Positions 16,506 to 24,426 of a stretch of 48,498 bases of DNA are shown here, one piece after another. The notes under the pieces are model-generated. The model was not told the DNA's origin. It ran no database searches and saw only the letters and a program-made list of their open reading frames with translations. Source of the DNA: Bacteroidota bacterium. Its GTDB lineage: Bacteria; Bacteroidota; Bacteroidia; Chitinophagales; LD1. The position numbers were made by a program, and so were the translations under genes. The number at the start of each line of letters is the position of its first letter. The stretch's first letter is position 1. The stretch is taken from positions 1 to 48,498 of the forward strand of contig JAPLES010000011.1 of the NCBI GenBank assembly GCA_026391075.1. The letters run 5' to 3'.

Positions 16506-17618
16506 ATGAAACATCTTACAAACCTTTCGGCCGCTCTTGTTCTTGAAGGTATTCTTACGTTTAATTCCTGCAAAAAAGAAGACAACAATCCTCCTACCGG
16601 TTGCACTAAAGAATTAGTAATAGTAGGCGCCACTATAGATGCCGCCACCACTTGGGATAGCTGCCATATATATTATGTGTCAAACATTTTCCTGGGGCTG
16701 AACGCCACGCTGACCATACAGGAAGGAACCATTGTAAAGTTTGGTCCACAGAAAGGAATAGTGGTAAATGGTGGTGGCGGAAGGCTTGTGGTAACAGGCA
16801 CTGGAGGACATCCGGTGATTTTTACTTCGGCAGCCGATGACAGCCGTGGTGGCGATACGAATGGCGATGGCAGCGCTACCACCGCCCAAAAAGGCGACTG
16901 GCAGTTTATTACCCTCGGCACTACTTCGGGCAACAGTATTGACCATGCCGAAATTCTATATGCAGGTTATGCTACGGCTACTTACGAGCAGTCGCTCAAC
17001 ATGGGTGGTGGGGTCAATAACTCGGTAACAAGTACCGTTTTTGCACATAATGCAGGCAGTTTCGATTCGAAGTTCGCGGCACTCAACATGTCGGGGTGCC
17101 CGCAAAGTAGTACCGCGAAGTGGAATATTTTTTATGATAACGGGCATCCGCTTATCATAGGCACTTCTACCGATATTGACGACAGCAATACTTTTCATAA
17201 TCCGGCTAATGCCACAGAAACCAATCTGTGCAACGGAATTTTTGTGGACTGCGTGCACAATCAGGATCAGGCAGACCTGATGACATGGGAAGAAACAGAG
17301 GTAGCATTTGTATTAGGCGGCTGGAGCGGCAATAGCTGGGCTTTTGATGCCACAAAAATTCTAACGCTGGGCGATAATGTGGTGGTGAAGTTTGCCAGGT
17401 ATACAAACCCCGGCTTCTCTATTTTATTTCCGGATGGAGGGCTTGGACAGATAGCGAACTATGACGGTCCCGGTGTGGAGTTTACTTCATATGGCGATGA
17501 CACCTATAAAGGCGATACCAATGGCGATGGCTTTAGCTCACCGGATCTTTGGTCAGGTATTTCGTACCCGGGCATCAACTGGTATCAATGGTCAAATATT
17601 CATTATCAGGAGCATTAG
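16506..17618 (+). CDS. Surface lipoprotein with predicted beta-helix fold, module B
   Basis: A 370-residue lipoprotein with lipobox FNSCKKE (Cys22), a Cys-Lys-Lys start common in Bacteroidota. The rest is Gly/Thr/Asn-rich with regularly spaced hydrophobic strands (LTIQEGTIVKFG, VVVNGG, VIFTSAADD), the pattern of right-handed parallel beta-helix surface proteins. No catalytic motif was found. Asp-rich turns such as DTNGDGSAT, repeated as DTNGDGFSS near the end, may bind calcium. Its paralogue lies directly downstream (18075). The block from the leader repeat to the terminator is duplicated in tandem. Confidence 0.75.
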   Translation: MKHLTNLSAALVLEGILTFNSCKKEDNNPPTGCTKELVIVGATIDAATTWDSCHIYYVSNIFLGLNATLTIQEGTIVKFGPQKGIVVNGGGGRLVVTGTGGHPVIFTSAADDSRGGDTNGDGSATTAQKGDWQFITLGTTSGNSIDHAEILYAGYATATYEQSLNMGGGVNNSVTSTVFAHNAGSFDSKFAALNMSGCPQSSTAKWNIFYDNGHPLIIGTSTDIDDSNTFHNPANATETNLCNGIFVDCVHNQDQADLMTWEETEVAFVLGGWSGNSWAFDATKILTLGDNVVVKFARYTNPGFSILFPDGGLGQIANYDGPGVEFTSYGDDTYKGDTNGDGFSSPDLWSGISYPGINWYQWSNIHYQEH

Positions 17619-17640
17619 CCAAAACGGTTTTGAGATAAAA

Positions 17641-17674
17641 CAAAAAGCGGTGGGCAAATGCCCACCGCTTTTTG
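17641..17674 (+). terminator. Intrinsic terminator after the module B lipoprotein
   Basis: A perfect palindrome: CAAAAAGCGGTGGGCA, AA loop, then the exact complement ending in TTTTTG and TTTTA. It lies 22 bases after the stop codon. A related imperfect hairpin ends module C at 19450, so the terminator was copied with the module. Confidence 0.9.
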
Positions 17675-17712
17675 TTTTATAAAACGGCCGCGTTAATACA
17701 GCATTACCTTCT

Positions 17713-17837
17713 CCCCTTTTTCGGGGAGGAACATTTTTTCAAAATACACTTTTTGATGGACGGAAAAGGGGCTCTGCGTGCTGCACATTTGCATTGTCAA
17801 AACAATCACATTTTAAAAACAATTAAAAACAAAAAAC
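17713..17837 (+). repeat. Leader repeat, copy C
   Basis: 125 bases ending at the ATG of the 59-aa gene. All blocks of copy B are present: the CCCCTTTTTCGGGG arm, AATACACTTTTTGATGGA, the CGGAAAAGGGG arm (one mismatch against the left arm), GCTGCACATTTGCATTGTCAAA and the A-rich tail. Conservation of a non-coding block before every module points to a regulatory role. Confidence 0.8.
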
Positions 17838-18017
17838 ATGATACTCTTAACGCTTCTGATAACTACTTTGATAGCAAGAAAAAAAGCTAAATCAAATTCG
17901 AACAAAGTTCTTGTTGTTTCTGCTAACAACAAAACCAAAACTTCGCTGCAACAATATGTGGAATGGTTGCAGAACACCGACACCGTTGCTCTTCGTGCTC
18001 GCCTCGCTAAAAATTAA
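17838..18017 (+). CDS. Microprotein (59 aa), module C
   Basis: Sequence MILLTLLITTLIARKKAKSN, then KVLVVSANNKTKTSLQQYVE and WLQNTDTVALRARLAKN. It is the tandem-duplicate partner of the 63-aa protein at 16256, with a four-residue deletion in the middle but the same helix, basic stretch and C-terminus. The reading frame is kept although many bases differ, which argues that the small protein is under selection. It ends 57 bases before the second beta-helix lipoprotein, and the intervening sequence is also duplicated. Confidence 0.65.
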   Translation: MILLTLLITTLIARKKAKSNSNKVLVVSANNKTKTSLQQYVEWLQNTDTVALRARLAKN

Positions 18018-18074
18018 TTCGTCTATCCATTTTAAATCATCATTTTACATAACCGTTTAAACCAAAACATTTTT

Positions 18075-19424
18075 ATGAAACACCTTTCAAACATTTCAAC
18101 TGCGCTTATTCTTACAAGTATTTTATTTTTGAATGCATGTAAGAAGACAGAAAGTGTATTACCTCCTGTTGCCTGCTTTACTCCAAGTGCCACTATCGTA
18201 GCATCGGGTACCGCGATTAATTTTACTAATTGCACCAATGCCGGCACTTCTTATTTCTGGGACTTTGGAGACGGCACTACATCAACTGATGCATCGCCAA
18301 ACCATACCTATACCGGCAGCGGAACCTATACAGTAACCATGACGGCAACCAATGCCGATGGCACCAATACCAAAACGAGTTACATAACTGTTACCGGTGT
18401 TGGTGGTGGTTGTGTAAAGACTGTGGTGGAAGTAGACAACACGCCTATAAGTTCTCCCACTACCTGGGACAGTTGCCATATTTATCACATTACAAATTCG
18501 GTGGGATTAACAGCAACGCTTACTATTGAAGCAGGAACCGTTGTAAAGTTTGATGCCTTAAAAGGTATTAATGTAAATAGCTGACAGCTTATCGTAAACG
18601 GCACTGTTGATGCTCCGGTAATTTTTACTTCTGCAAAAGATGACAGCTACGGAGGAGATATCAATGGAGATGGAAATGCAACTTCTCCTCAAAAGGGCGA
18701 CTGGAGCGATATTAACTTCGGCAACTCTTCAAACAATACGCTTGATTATTGCAAAATATTTTATGCAGGCAGCGGAACCGCCACCCTAGAGCGTGCGGTG
18801 ACTATGGGTGACGGAGCTAATAATGTTATCACGAACTCGGTAATTGCACATACTGCAGGTGGAGCCGATCAAAAATTAGCGGCTCTGTATATGTGTTATG
18901 CTCCGCATAGTAGTGTAGCCAACGGCAATACTTTTTTCGACAACGGTCATCCGGTGTTGATAGGAATAGCTTCTGATTTTGACGACAGCAACGTATTTCA
19001 TAACCCTGATAACCCATCGGAAACAAATCTTTGTAATGGAATTTTTGTTGCCACTGTATTTGTATCTGCCGATAATATGACCTGGAGAAATACCGAAGTG
19101 GCTTATGTGTTTGGCACATACGGTAGCAACAGTTGGTATATGCCAACCAACAAAATGCTTACGTTAGGCGATAACGTGGTGCTGAAATTTAATACCAATA
19201 CACCACCAAATTCCGGCTTTTCGCTGTATATACCTGCTGGAACTTCGCAACTTGTAAACTATGACGGACCCGGAGTGGCGTTTACATCTTATAATGATGA
19301 CAGTTTAAAAGGCGATACAAATGGTGATGGCTTTTCTGTTGGAACACCCGCCTATTGGTCGGGCATTGAAACCAGCGGACCGGTTTGGTAGCACTGGTCG
19401 AATATTTATTACAATGAGTTTTAG
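18075..19424 (+). pseudogene. PKD-containing beta-helix lipoprotein, module C, interrupted by TGA and TAG
   Basis: The full frame of 450 codons encodes a lipoprotein (LNACKKT, Cys22) with a PKD domain inserted after the signal (about 30-115, YFWDFGDGTTS), then a beta-helix region parallel to the module B protein. Codon 170 is TGA (18582-18584), where the paralogue reads Gly-Gly-Arg. Codon 439 is TAG (19389-19391) in VW-stop-HWSNIYYNEF, where the paralogue reads WYQWSNIHY. No frameshift occurs and the sequence between stops is well conserved. The gene is therefore either recently inactivated, miscalled or read through. Without suppression the first stop leaves only the PKD domain and the first coil. 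Confidence 0.82.
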
Positions 19425-19449
19425 AAAAAAACTGGTTGATGAGCTTTAA

Positions 19450-19481
19450 AAATAGCGGTGGACAATTGCCCATCGCTATTT
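19450..19481 (+). terminator. Imperfect intrinsic terminator after module C
   Basis: The arms AAATAGCGGTGGACAA and TTGCCCATCGCTATTT pair with two mismatches and are followed by CTTTTT. It corresponds to the perfect terminator at 17641 of module B and lies 25 bases after the final stop of the interrupted lipoprotein. Confidence 0.7.
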
Positions 19482-19553
19482 CTTTTTAAAACATACTACA
19501 ACATCTGATACATAGTTGTATCGTTTCTTAGTTTAGCGAAACAAACACAAACA

Positions 19554-20426
19554 GTGAAAAACATTCTTCTCCTTTCACTTCTATTCTTTTCCCTGACAAT
19601 TTTTTCGCAACCAACATTCGATATTGAAGGTCATCGTGGCTGCCGTGGTTTATATCCGGAGAATACACTTGTTGCCTTTATAGAAGCGGTGAAATTGGGC
19701 GTGAATACGTTGGAAATGGATGTGGTGGTTTCTAAAGATGGAAAGTTAGTAGTGAGCCACGACCCTATAATGAATGCAGAAATTTGTTCAATTCCAGATG
19801 GCAATGCAGTTTCTGCTACTGACAAATTCAGAATTTACAATTTGAATTACGAGGAAATAAAAAAGTTTGATTGCGGCTTTCGCGGCAATTCAAAATTTCT
19901 GGAACAAAAAAAAATAGCCTCCTTTAAACCCTTGTTGAGCGATGTAATAGATTCTGTCGAAAAATTCATTCGACAAAATAATTTGCCCCCGGTGCAGTAT
20001 AACATCGAAACAAAATCTACAATTGAAGGCGATGATGTTGACCACCCGAAGCCTGCGGTGTTTGCAAAACTTCTTTACAATTTACTGAAAGAAAAAAACG
20101 TGCTGAACAAATGCATCATTCAGTCTTTCGACCCGCGAACCTTGCAGGTAGTTCACCAGCTTGATGCTAATACAACAACTGCATTGCTTGTTTTTAATGC
20201 TGATGGATTTGAAAAAAATATTTCTCAACTCGGTTTTGCACCAACTATTTACAGTCCCAATTTTATTCTTGTGAATAAAAAATTGATTCGCAAATGTCAT
20301 CAGCAAAAAATAAAAATTATTCCGTGGACAGTAAACGAGGAAGACAAAATGAAGAGTCTGAAAAAACTTGGAGTGGATGGAATTATTTCTGATTACCCCG
20401 ACAGAGCGATCAAAGTGTTGCGATGA
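19554..20426 (+). CDS. Glycerophosphodiester phosphodiesterase, secreted
   Basis: A 290-residue enzyme starting with GTG. A Sec signal peptide (cut after FSQ) precedes a GDPD TIM barrel with GHRGCRGLYPENT (catalytic His and the conserved Glu), LEMDVVVSKDGKLVVSHDP (Glu, Asp and second His) and the closing VDGIISDYPD. It splits glycerophosphodiesters from phospholipid breakdown into glycerol-3-phosphate and alcohol outside the cytoplasm. The stop overlaps the next ATG by four bases, so it forms an operon with the GH20 gene. Confidence 0.92.
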   Translation: MKNILLLSLLFFSLTIFSQPTFDIEGHRGCRGLYPENTLVAFIEAVKLGVNTLEMDVVVSKDGKLVVSHDPIMNAEICSIPDGNAVSATDKFRIYNLNYEEIKKFDCGFRGNSKFLEQKKIASFKPLLSDVIDSVEKFIRQNNLPPVQYNIETKSTIEGDDVDHPKPAVFAKLLYNLLKEKNVLNKCIIQSFDPRTLQVVHQLDANTTTALLVFNADGFEKNISQLGFAPTIYSPNFILVNKKLIRKCHQQKIKIIPWTVNEEDKMKSLKKLGVDGIISDYPDRAIKVLR

Positions 20427-21931
20427 GATTTTTTTTCTTGCTTGTATTTTTGCTCCCTCTCTTTTTGCATTCGCAAAACATTGAAATTGTTCCCGCTCCG
20501 GCACGAGTAGAAATCAAAGAAGGATTTTTCAACTATTCCAAAGGTCTCGGAATTAAAATGGATGAAGCTGATGAAGAAAGCACGGCAATCATGTCGCGCT
20601 TTGCCAACCAACTATTTACCACAAAACGATTCAAAGTTCCTCCGGTAACTAATGCGGAGAATAAAATTGTTCTTCAATTGTTATCTCCCAATTCCAATTC
20701 TTCCAATGATGAAAGTTATCGAATCAGAATTTCTCCCGATTCGGTTTTGATACAATCACATTCACATCGTGGGTTGAGTTATGGTTGTCAATCGGTAGTG
20801 CAGTTGTTTATCAATTCTCCTCTCACCAATCAAATTGTAGCTGCTGAAATCAACGATTTTCCTCAATACAAATGGCGCGGAATGGAGCTGGATGTTTGCC
20901 GCCATTTTTTTTCGAAAGAGATAGTGAAGCAATACATTGACATTCTTGCACAGTTGAAGATGAATGTTTTCCATTGGCACTTAACCGATGACCAAGGATG
21001 GAGAATTGAAATCAAAAAATATCCAAAGCTTACGGAAGTTGGCGCGTGGCGAATAGAAAAAGATGGGAGAAAATATGGTGGTTTCTATTCGCAGGAAGAC
21101 ATCAAAGAAATTGTGTTGTATGCAACTGAACGTTACGTAACTATTGTTCCTGAACTTGAATTGCCCGGGCATTCAAGTGCTGCCATTGCAGCGTATCCTG
21201 AATTAAGTTGTATTCCTAATGAAGCGAAAACAATTCCAAACACTTGGGGGATTAAGAAGGATATTTATTGCCCGTCCGATTTTTCATTTCAGTTTATGCG
21301 CGATGTGTTGGATGAAGTTTGCAAATTGTTTCCGGGAAAATTTATTCATCTCGGTGGCGATGAAGCACCGAAGGCGGCATGGAAAGAAAGTAGTGTAGCG
21401 CAGGATTTAATAAAGAAGGAGCATCTCAAAAACGAAGAAGAATTGCAACATTATTTTTTGAAGAAGATGGAAGATTATCTCGCTACAAAAAATAAACGCG
21501 CTATTGGCTGGGGAGAAATTGTGAAAGGTGGATTGAGCGATAGTGTTGTGGTGATGAGTTGGCTAAGTAAACATGCAGGTGTGAAAGCAACTGAACATGG
21601 CAACCAGGCCATCATGACTCCGCGTCTCTTTTGCTATTTTGATTACCCGCAAAGAATTACCGACAAGCGAGGCGCGTGGTATATGACTAATCTCTCCTTG
21701 CGAAAAGTCTATCACTTCAATCCAAATGCAAAATCGCTTTCGCCCGAAAAACAAAAATTGATTTTAGGTGGTCAGGCAAATGTTTGGACAGAGCATATTG
21801 CCAATGAAAAAGAATTGCGGCATCAAATTATGCCAAGGCTTGCAGCTATGTCGGAAGCACTTTGGAGCAAGCATGAGCAAAAGAGTTTTCAAAACTTCAA
21901 GCGCAGAGCAAAAAGTATTTCGCGCGATTAA
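20423..21931 (+). CDS. Beta-N-acetylhexosaminidase (GH20)
   Basis: A 502-residue secreted enzyme (signal cut after LHSQ). The N-terminal GH20b domain (about 20-140) leads into the catalytic barrel with KWRGMELDVCRHFF, HWHLTDDQGWRIEIK, PELELPGHS and the catalytic Asp-Glu pair in LGGDEAPK. It removes terminal GlcNAc or GalNAc from chitin, glycans or peptidoglycan by substrate-assisted catalysis. It ends soon after the barrel without the extra C-terminal domains many Bacteroidota relatives have. Coupled to the upstream phosphodiesterase (ATGA). Confidence 0.93.
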   Translation: MRFFFLLVFLLPLFLHSQNIEIVPAPARVEIKEGFFNYSKGLGIKMDEADEESTAIMSRFANQLFTTKRFKVPPVTNAENKIVLQLLSPNSNSSNDESYRIRISPDSVLIQSHSHRGLSYGCQSVVQLFINSPLTNQIVAAEINDFPQYKWRGMELDVCRHFFSKEIVKQYIDILAQLKMNVFHWHLTDDQGWRIEIKKYPKLTEVGAWRIEKDGRKYGGFYSQEDIKEIVLYATERYVTIVPELELPGHSSAAIAAYPELSCIPNEAKTIPNTWGIKKDIYCPSDFSFQFMRDVLDEVCKLFPGKFIHLGGDEAPKAAWKESSVAQDLIKKEHLKNEEELQHYFLKKMEDYLATKNKRAIGWGEIVKGGLSDSVVVMSWLSKHAGVKATEHGNQAIMTPRLFCYFDYPQRITDKRGAWYMTNLSLRKVYHFNPNAKSLSPEKQKLILGGQANVWTEHIANEKELRHQIMPRLAAMSEALWSKHEQKSFQNFKRRAKSISRD

Positions 21932-21935
21932 AAAA

Positions 21936-21964
21936 TTTGCATCTGCTCTATTCCAATATATTTG
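21936..21964 (+). promoter_or_regulatory. Predicted ruvC promoter (TTTG-N17-TATATTTG)
   Basis: TTTG at 21936-21939 and an exact TAnnTTTG match at 21957-21964 are 17 bases apart, within the spacing reported for Flavobacterium. The GTG start follows 4 bases later, so transcription should begin at or next to the start codon. Confidence 0.6.
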
Positions 21965-21968
21965 AAAC

Positions 21969-22526
21969 GTGAGCGACAAAAAGAAAATTATTCTCGGCAT
22001 TGACCCCGGCACCATTGTGTTAGGTTACGGCATTATTGAAGTAGAGAAACAAAAAATGATTTTGTTGAGCATGGGCGTTATTCATCTTTCGAAATACGAA
22101 GACCATTTACAGAAGCTCAAAATTATTTTCGAAAAGGTTCAGGGGCTTATTGAAAATTATCATCCCGTTGCCTGTGCTATTGAAGCTCCTTTCTTTGGCA
22201 AGAATGTTCAGAGTATGTTGAAGCTGGGAAGAGCGCAGGGAGTTGCTATTGCTTCTGCCTTAACAAGTGATGTAGAAGTATTTGAATACTCTCCCAAAAA
22301 AATAAAACAATCAATTACCGGAAACGGAAACGCTTCGAAAGAACAAGTAGCTGCGATGTTGCAACAACTTATCAAGTTTGAACTGCAACCGAAATTTTTA
22401 GATGCTACCGATGGATTAGCCGCTGCGGTGTGTCATCATTTTCAGAACAACGCTTTAGTAGGTACAAAAAGCAAGGTGAAAGGCTGGGCAGACTTTGTGA
22501 AGCAGAATGAGAAGCGAGTGAAGTGA
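21969..22526 (+). CDS. ruvC: Holliday junction resolvase RuvC
   Basis: A 185-residue endonuclease starting with GTG. The catalytic acidic residues lie in LGIDPGT (Asp), CAIEAPFFGKN (Glu) and DATDGLAAAVCHH (Asp pair), as in all RuvC proteins. It cuts four-way junctions symmetrically as the last step of recombination, together with RuvAB. No ruvA or ruvB is adjacent. A predicted promoter overlaps the upstream region so closely that the mRNA would be leaderless. Confidence 0.95.
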   Translation: MSDKKKIILGIDPGTIVLGYGIIEVEKQKMILLSMGVIHLSKYEDHLQKLKIIFEKVQGLIENYHPVACAIEAPFFGKNVQSMLKLGRAQGVAIASALTSDVEVFEYSPKKIKQSITGNGNASKEQVAAMLQQLIKFELQPKFLDATDGLAAAVCHHFQNNALVGTKSKVKGWADFVKQNEKRVK

Positions 22527-22529
22527 GAT

Positions 22530-22775
22530 TTAATTCAATGCAAATTCAAAACTTACCACATTGGTAATAATAGTTTCAGCAGCATTTTTGAAAATGTTGA
22601 ATTTCTTGTTGTTGATTTTTACAACTAGCGAATTATTAAACACGCTGTTCTCCTGCATCTCCACCAAGTCTCCTGGAAATACTCCTAGTTTAAAAAGTTC
22701 ATCACATAATTTGGAGTTGCGCATATCTACAATAAACGCTTTTTCTCCGGTCGATAATTTGTTCAGGGGTTTCAT
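22530..22775 (-). CDS. feoA: FeoA-family protein
   Basis: An 81-residue SH3-like protein: GEKAFIVDMRNSKLCDELFKLGVFPGDLVEM is the FeoA core fold, and the C-terminal half returns in beta strands. FeoA binds the ferrous iron transporter FeoB or related metal regulators. No feoB is beside it. Directly upstream on the same strand is a gene for a Cys-containing 45-aa lipoprotein. Family is sure; a role in iron uptake is assumed from the family. Confidence 0.85.
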   Translation of the reverse strand: MKPLNKLSTGEKAFIVDMRNSKLCDELFKLGVFPGDLVEMQENSVFNNSLVVKINNKKFNIFKNAAETIITNVVSFEFALN

Positions 22776-22831
22776 CGCGGTGCTTTAAGTTACTGCAATC
22801 TAACAGGCTGCAGCTTGTTTGTCAAGTGCTG

Positions 22832-22969
22832 CTAATGTTTTAGTCGATGTCCACCAAACTCAGGGCAATCGCACTTGGTAGCTTTACATGAAGACAGCGA
22901 AGTTGAAAGCATAATTCCCACAGCAAAAATGACCAGCGCGCGCTGGAGTGTATTCAGTTGATTCTTCAT
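22832..22969 (-). CDS. Small Cys-containing lipoprotein (45 aa)
   Basis: ATG at 22969, stop TAG at 22832. The peptide has a basic start (MKNQLNTLQR), a hydrophobic helix and a lipobox ending SLSSC (Cys28), leaving a mature part of 18 residues with a CDC pair (KATKCDCPEFGGH). The Cys/His content suggests metal binding. It precedes feoA by about 56 bases, so a shared metal-linked transcript is likely. The frame is short, but the complete lipoprotein signal makes chance unlikely. Confidence 0.65.
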   Translation of the reverse strand: MKNQLNTLQRALVIFAVGIMLSTSLSSCKATKCDCPEFGGHRLKH

Positions 22970-23005
22970 ATTATTACAACGTTTATTTTCTAAAGTAAGT
23001 ATAAA

Positions 23006-24070
23006 TTGGAACGAAGGAAAAGAATTTTAGTTGCTGCACTTGATTGGGGGCTTGGTCATGCCGCAAGATGCATTCCGATAATTACAGAATTGCAGCAGCG
23101 CAATTGCGAAGTATTCATTGCTTCATCGGGCAGAGCGCTGAAGTTGTTGCAGAAAGAATTTCCACAACTCACCAGTTTTGAGTTGGAGGGTTACGACCCG
23201 CAATATCCGGCTAGCGGTTCAATGGTTTGGTCAATGGCTTTTCAATTGCCGAAGTTTCTGAAAATTATTTCGCGGGAACATTATCAAACAGAACGAATAG
23301 TTTCTCAACAAAAAATTGATGTGGTTATTTCCGATAACCGCTATGGATGTTTTAGCCGTAGAGCAAAATCGGTAATCATTACCCACCAGCTAAATATTCA
23401 AATGCCTAAGTGGTGGAAATGGATGCAACAGCGTGTAAATAATTACAACTACAAAAAGTTGAAACAGTTTTCAGAATGTTGGGTCCCTTCTATACTTGAT
23501 TCATTCATTCCTGCACTTACCAATTCAAAAACTGATTTGAACGTTCGCCATATTGGATATGTATCGCGCTTTGTGAAAAAGAATTTGGAAAAAAAATATC
23601 AGCTATGCGCTATTTGTTCAGGACCCGAACCGCAGCGCACCATTTTTGAAAAAATGCTGATGAAAGAATTAAAAAAGAGTCCTTTAACGAGCATCGTTAT
23701 TAGAGGTAAAACGGAAGTGATGAATCAATATTACAACAAGAATGAAAAAATAACCATTGCTAATTTTCTTACGGCAGAAGCAATGAATGAAGCCATTGAG
23801 CAAAGCGAAATGATTATTGCACGCTCGGGCTACAGCACTGTAATGGATTTAGCAAAGCTGAACAGGAAGGCGATTTTAATTCCCACACCTGCGCAAACAG
23901 AACAGGAATTAATTGCAGCAGCATTGACGAAACAAAAAATTGCCTATTCAACGCAGCAATCAAAATTCGATTTAGAAATTGCTTTGGAAGAATCGAAAAG
24001 TTTTGCCGGCTTTATGAATTTTGATTTCGACAGTTCACTTCTGTCAAAAGCAATAGATTCGTTGCTATGA
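23006..24070 (+). CDS. Glycosyltransferase, MurG/GT28-like
   Basis: A 354-residue GT-B protein starting with TTG. The N-terminal LVAALDWGLGHAARCIPII has the Gly-rich loop and His of the acceptor side, and the C-terminal region (ARSGYSTVMDLAKLNRKAIL, PTPAQTEQE) has the nucleotide-sugar binding pattern of GT28 proteins such as MurG and MGDG synthase. It probably transfers a sugar from a UDP donor to a lipid or cell-wall precursor on the cytoplasmic face. It overlaps dgkA by four bases, which suggests lipid metabolism. The substrate cannot be determined. Confidence 0.8.
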   Translation: MERRKRILVAALDWGLGHAARCIPIITELQQRNCEVFIASSGRALKLLQKEFPQLTSFELEGYDPQYPASGSMVWSMAFQLPKFLKIISREHYQTERIVSQQKIDVVISDNRYGCFSRRAKSVIITHQLNIQMPKWWKWMQQRVNNYNYKKLKQFSECWVPSILDSFIPALTNSKTDLNVRHIGYVSRFVKKNLEKKYQLCAICSGPEPQRTIFEKMLMKELKKSPLTSIVIRGKTEVMNQYYNKNEKITIANFLTAEAMNEAIEQSEMIIARSGYSTVMDLAKLNRKAILIPTPAQTEQELIAAALTKQKIAYSTQQSKFDLEIALEESKSFAGFMNFDFDSSLLSKAIDSLL

Positions 24071-24426
24071 TTAAACTGATTAAAAGTTTCGGTTACGCCT
24101 TGAAAGGGTTGTTCTTCGCTTTGAAAGAGCAACAGAATATGCGCATTCACGCGGTGGCTATTTTAGTAGTAACCATTGCCGGAATTTTTTTGGGACTTAC
24201 CGCCATTGAATGGAGTGTGATTGCACTAACCTTTAGTAGTGTAATTGTTGCCGAAATGTTTAATACCGCTATAGAAGATTTGGTTGATTTGGTTTCGCCA
24301 GACTTCAATAAAAAAGCCGGAAGAATAAAGGATATAGCCGCTGGTGCTGTTTTGCTCGCTGCAATCGTAGCTACCGTAGTGGGAGTTTATATTTTCGGAA
24401 ACAAAATTTTTAATCTCCTTTTATGA
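24067..24426 (+). CDS. dgkA: Diacylglycerol kinase / undecaprenol kinase family
   Basis: A 119-residue membrane enzyme with the DgkA signature AEMFNTAIEDLVDLV (catalytic Glu), an N-terminal amphipathic helix (FGYALKGLFFALKEQQNMRIH) and three transmembrane helices. It phosphorylates diacylglycerol or undecaprenol using ATP. Gram-negative and Gram-positive members differ in substrate and this is not decidable here. Four-base overlaps on both sides place it in an operon with the GT28-like gene and the secreted protein that follows. Confidence 0.9.
   Translation: MIKLIKSFGYALKGLFFALKEQQNMRIHAVAILVVTIAGIFLGLTAIEWSVIALTFSSVIVAEMFNTAIEDLVDLVSPDFNKKAGRIKDIAAGAVLLAAIVATVVGVYIFGNKIFNLLL

Noticed and set aside
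17735-17805. A TTTG ... CACATTTG promoter inside the leader repeat
   Set aside because: The two parts are about 28 bases apart, longer than the 17-23 expected, and the first base of the -7 box is wrong.
2588-19391. A changed genetic code explaining the in-frame stops
   Set aside because: TAA, TGA and TAG all occur among the internal stops, and all three also end other genes here normally (for example TAA after the M43 protease, TGA after ruvC, TAG after the module B lipoprotein).
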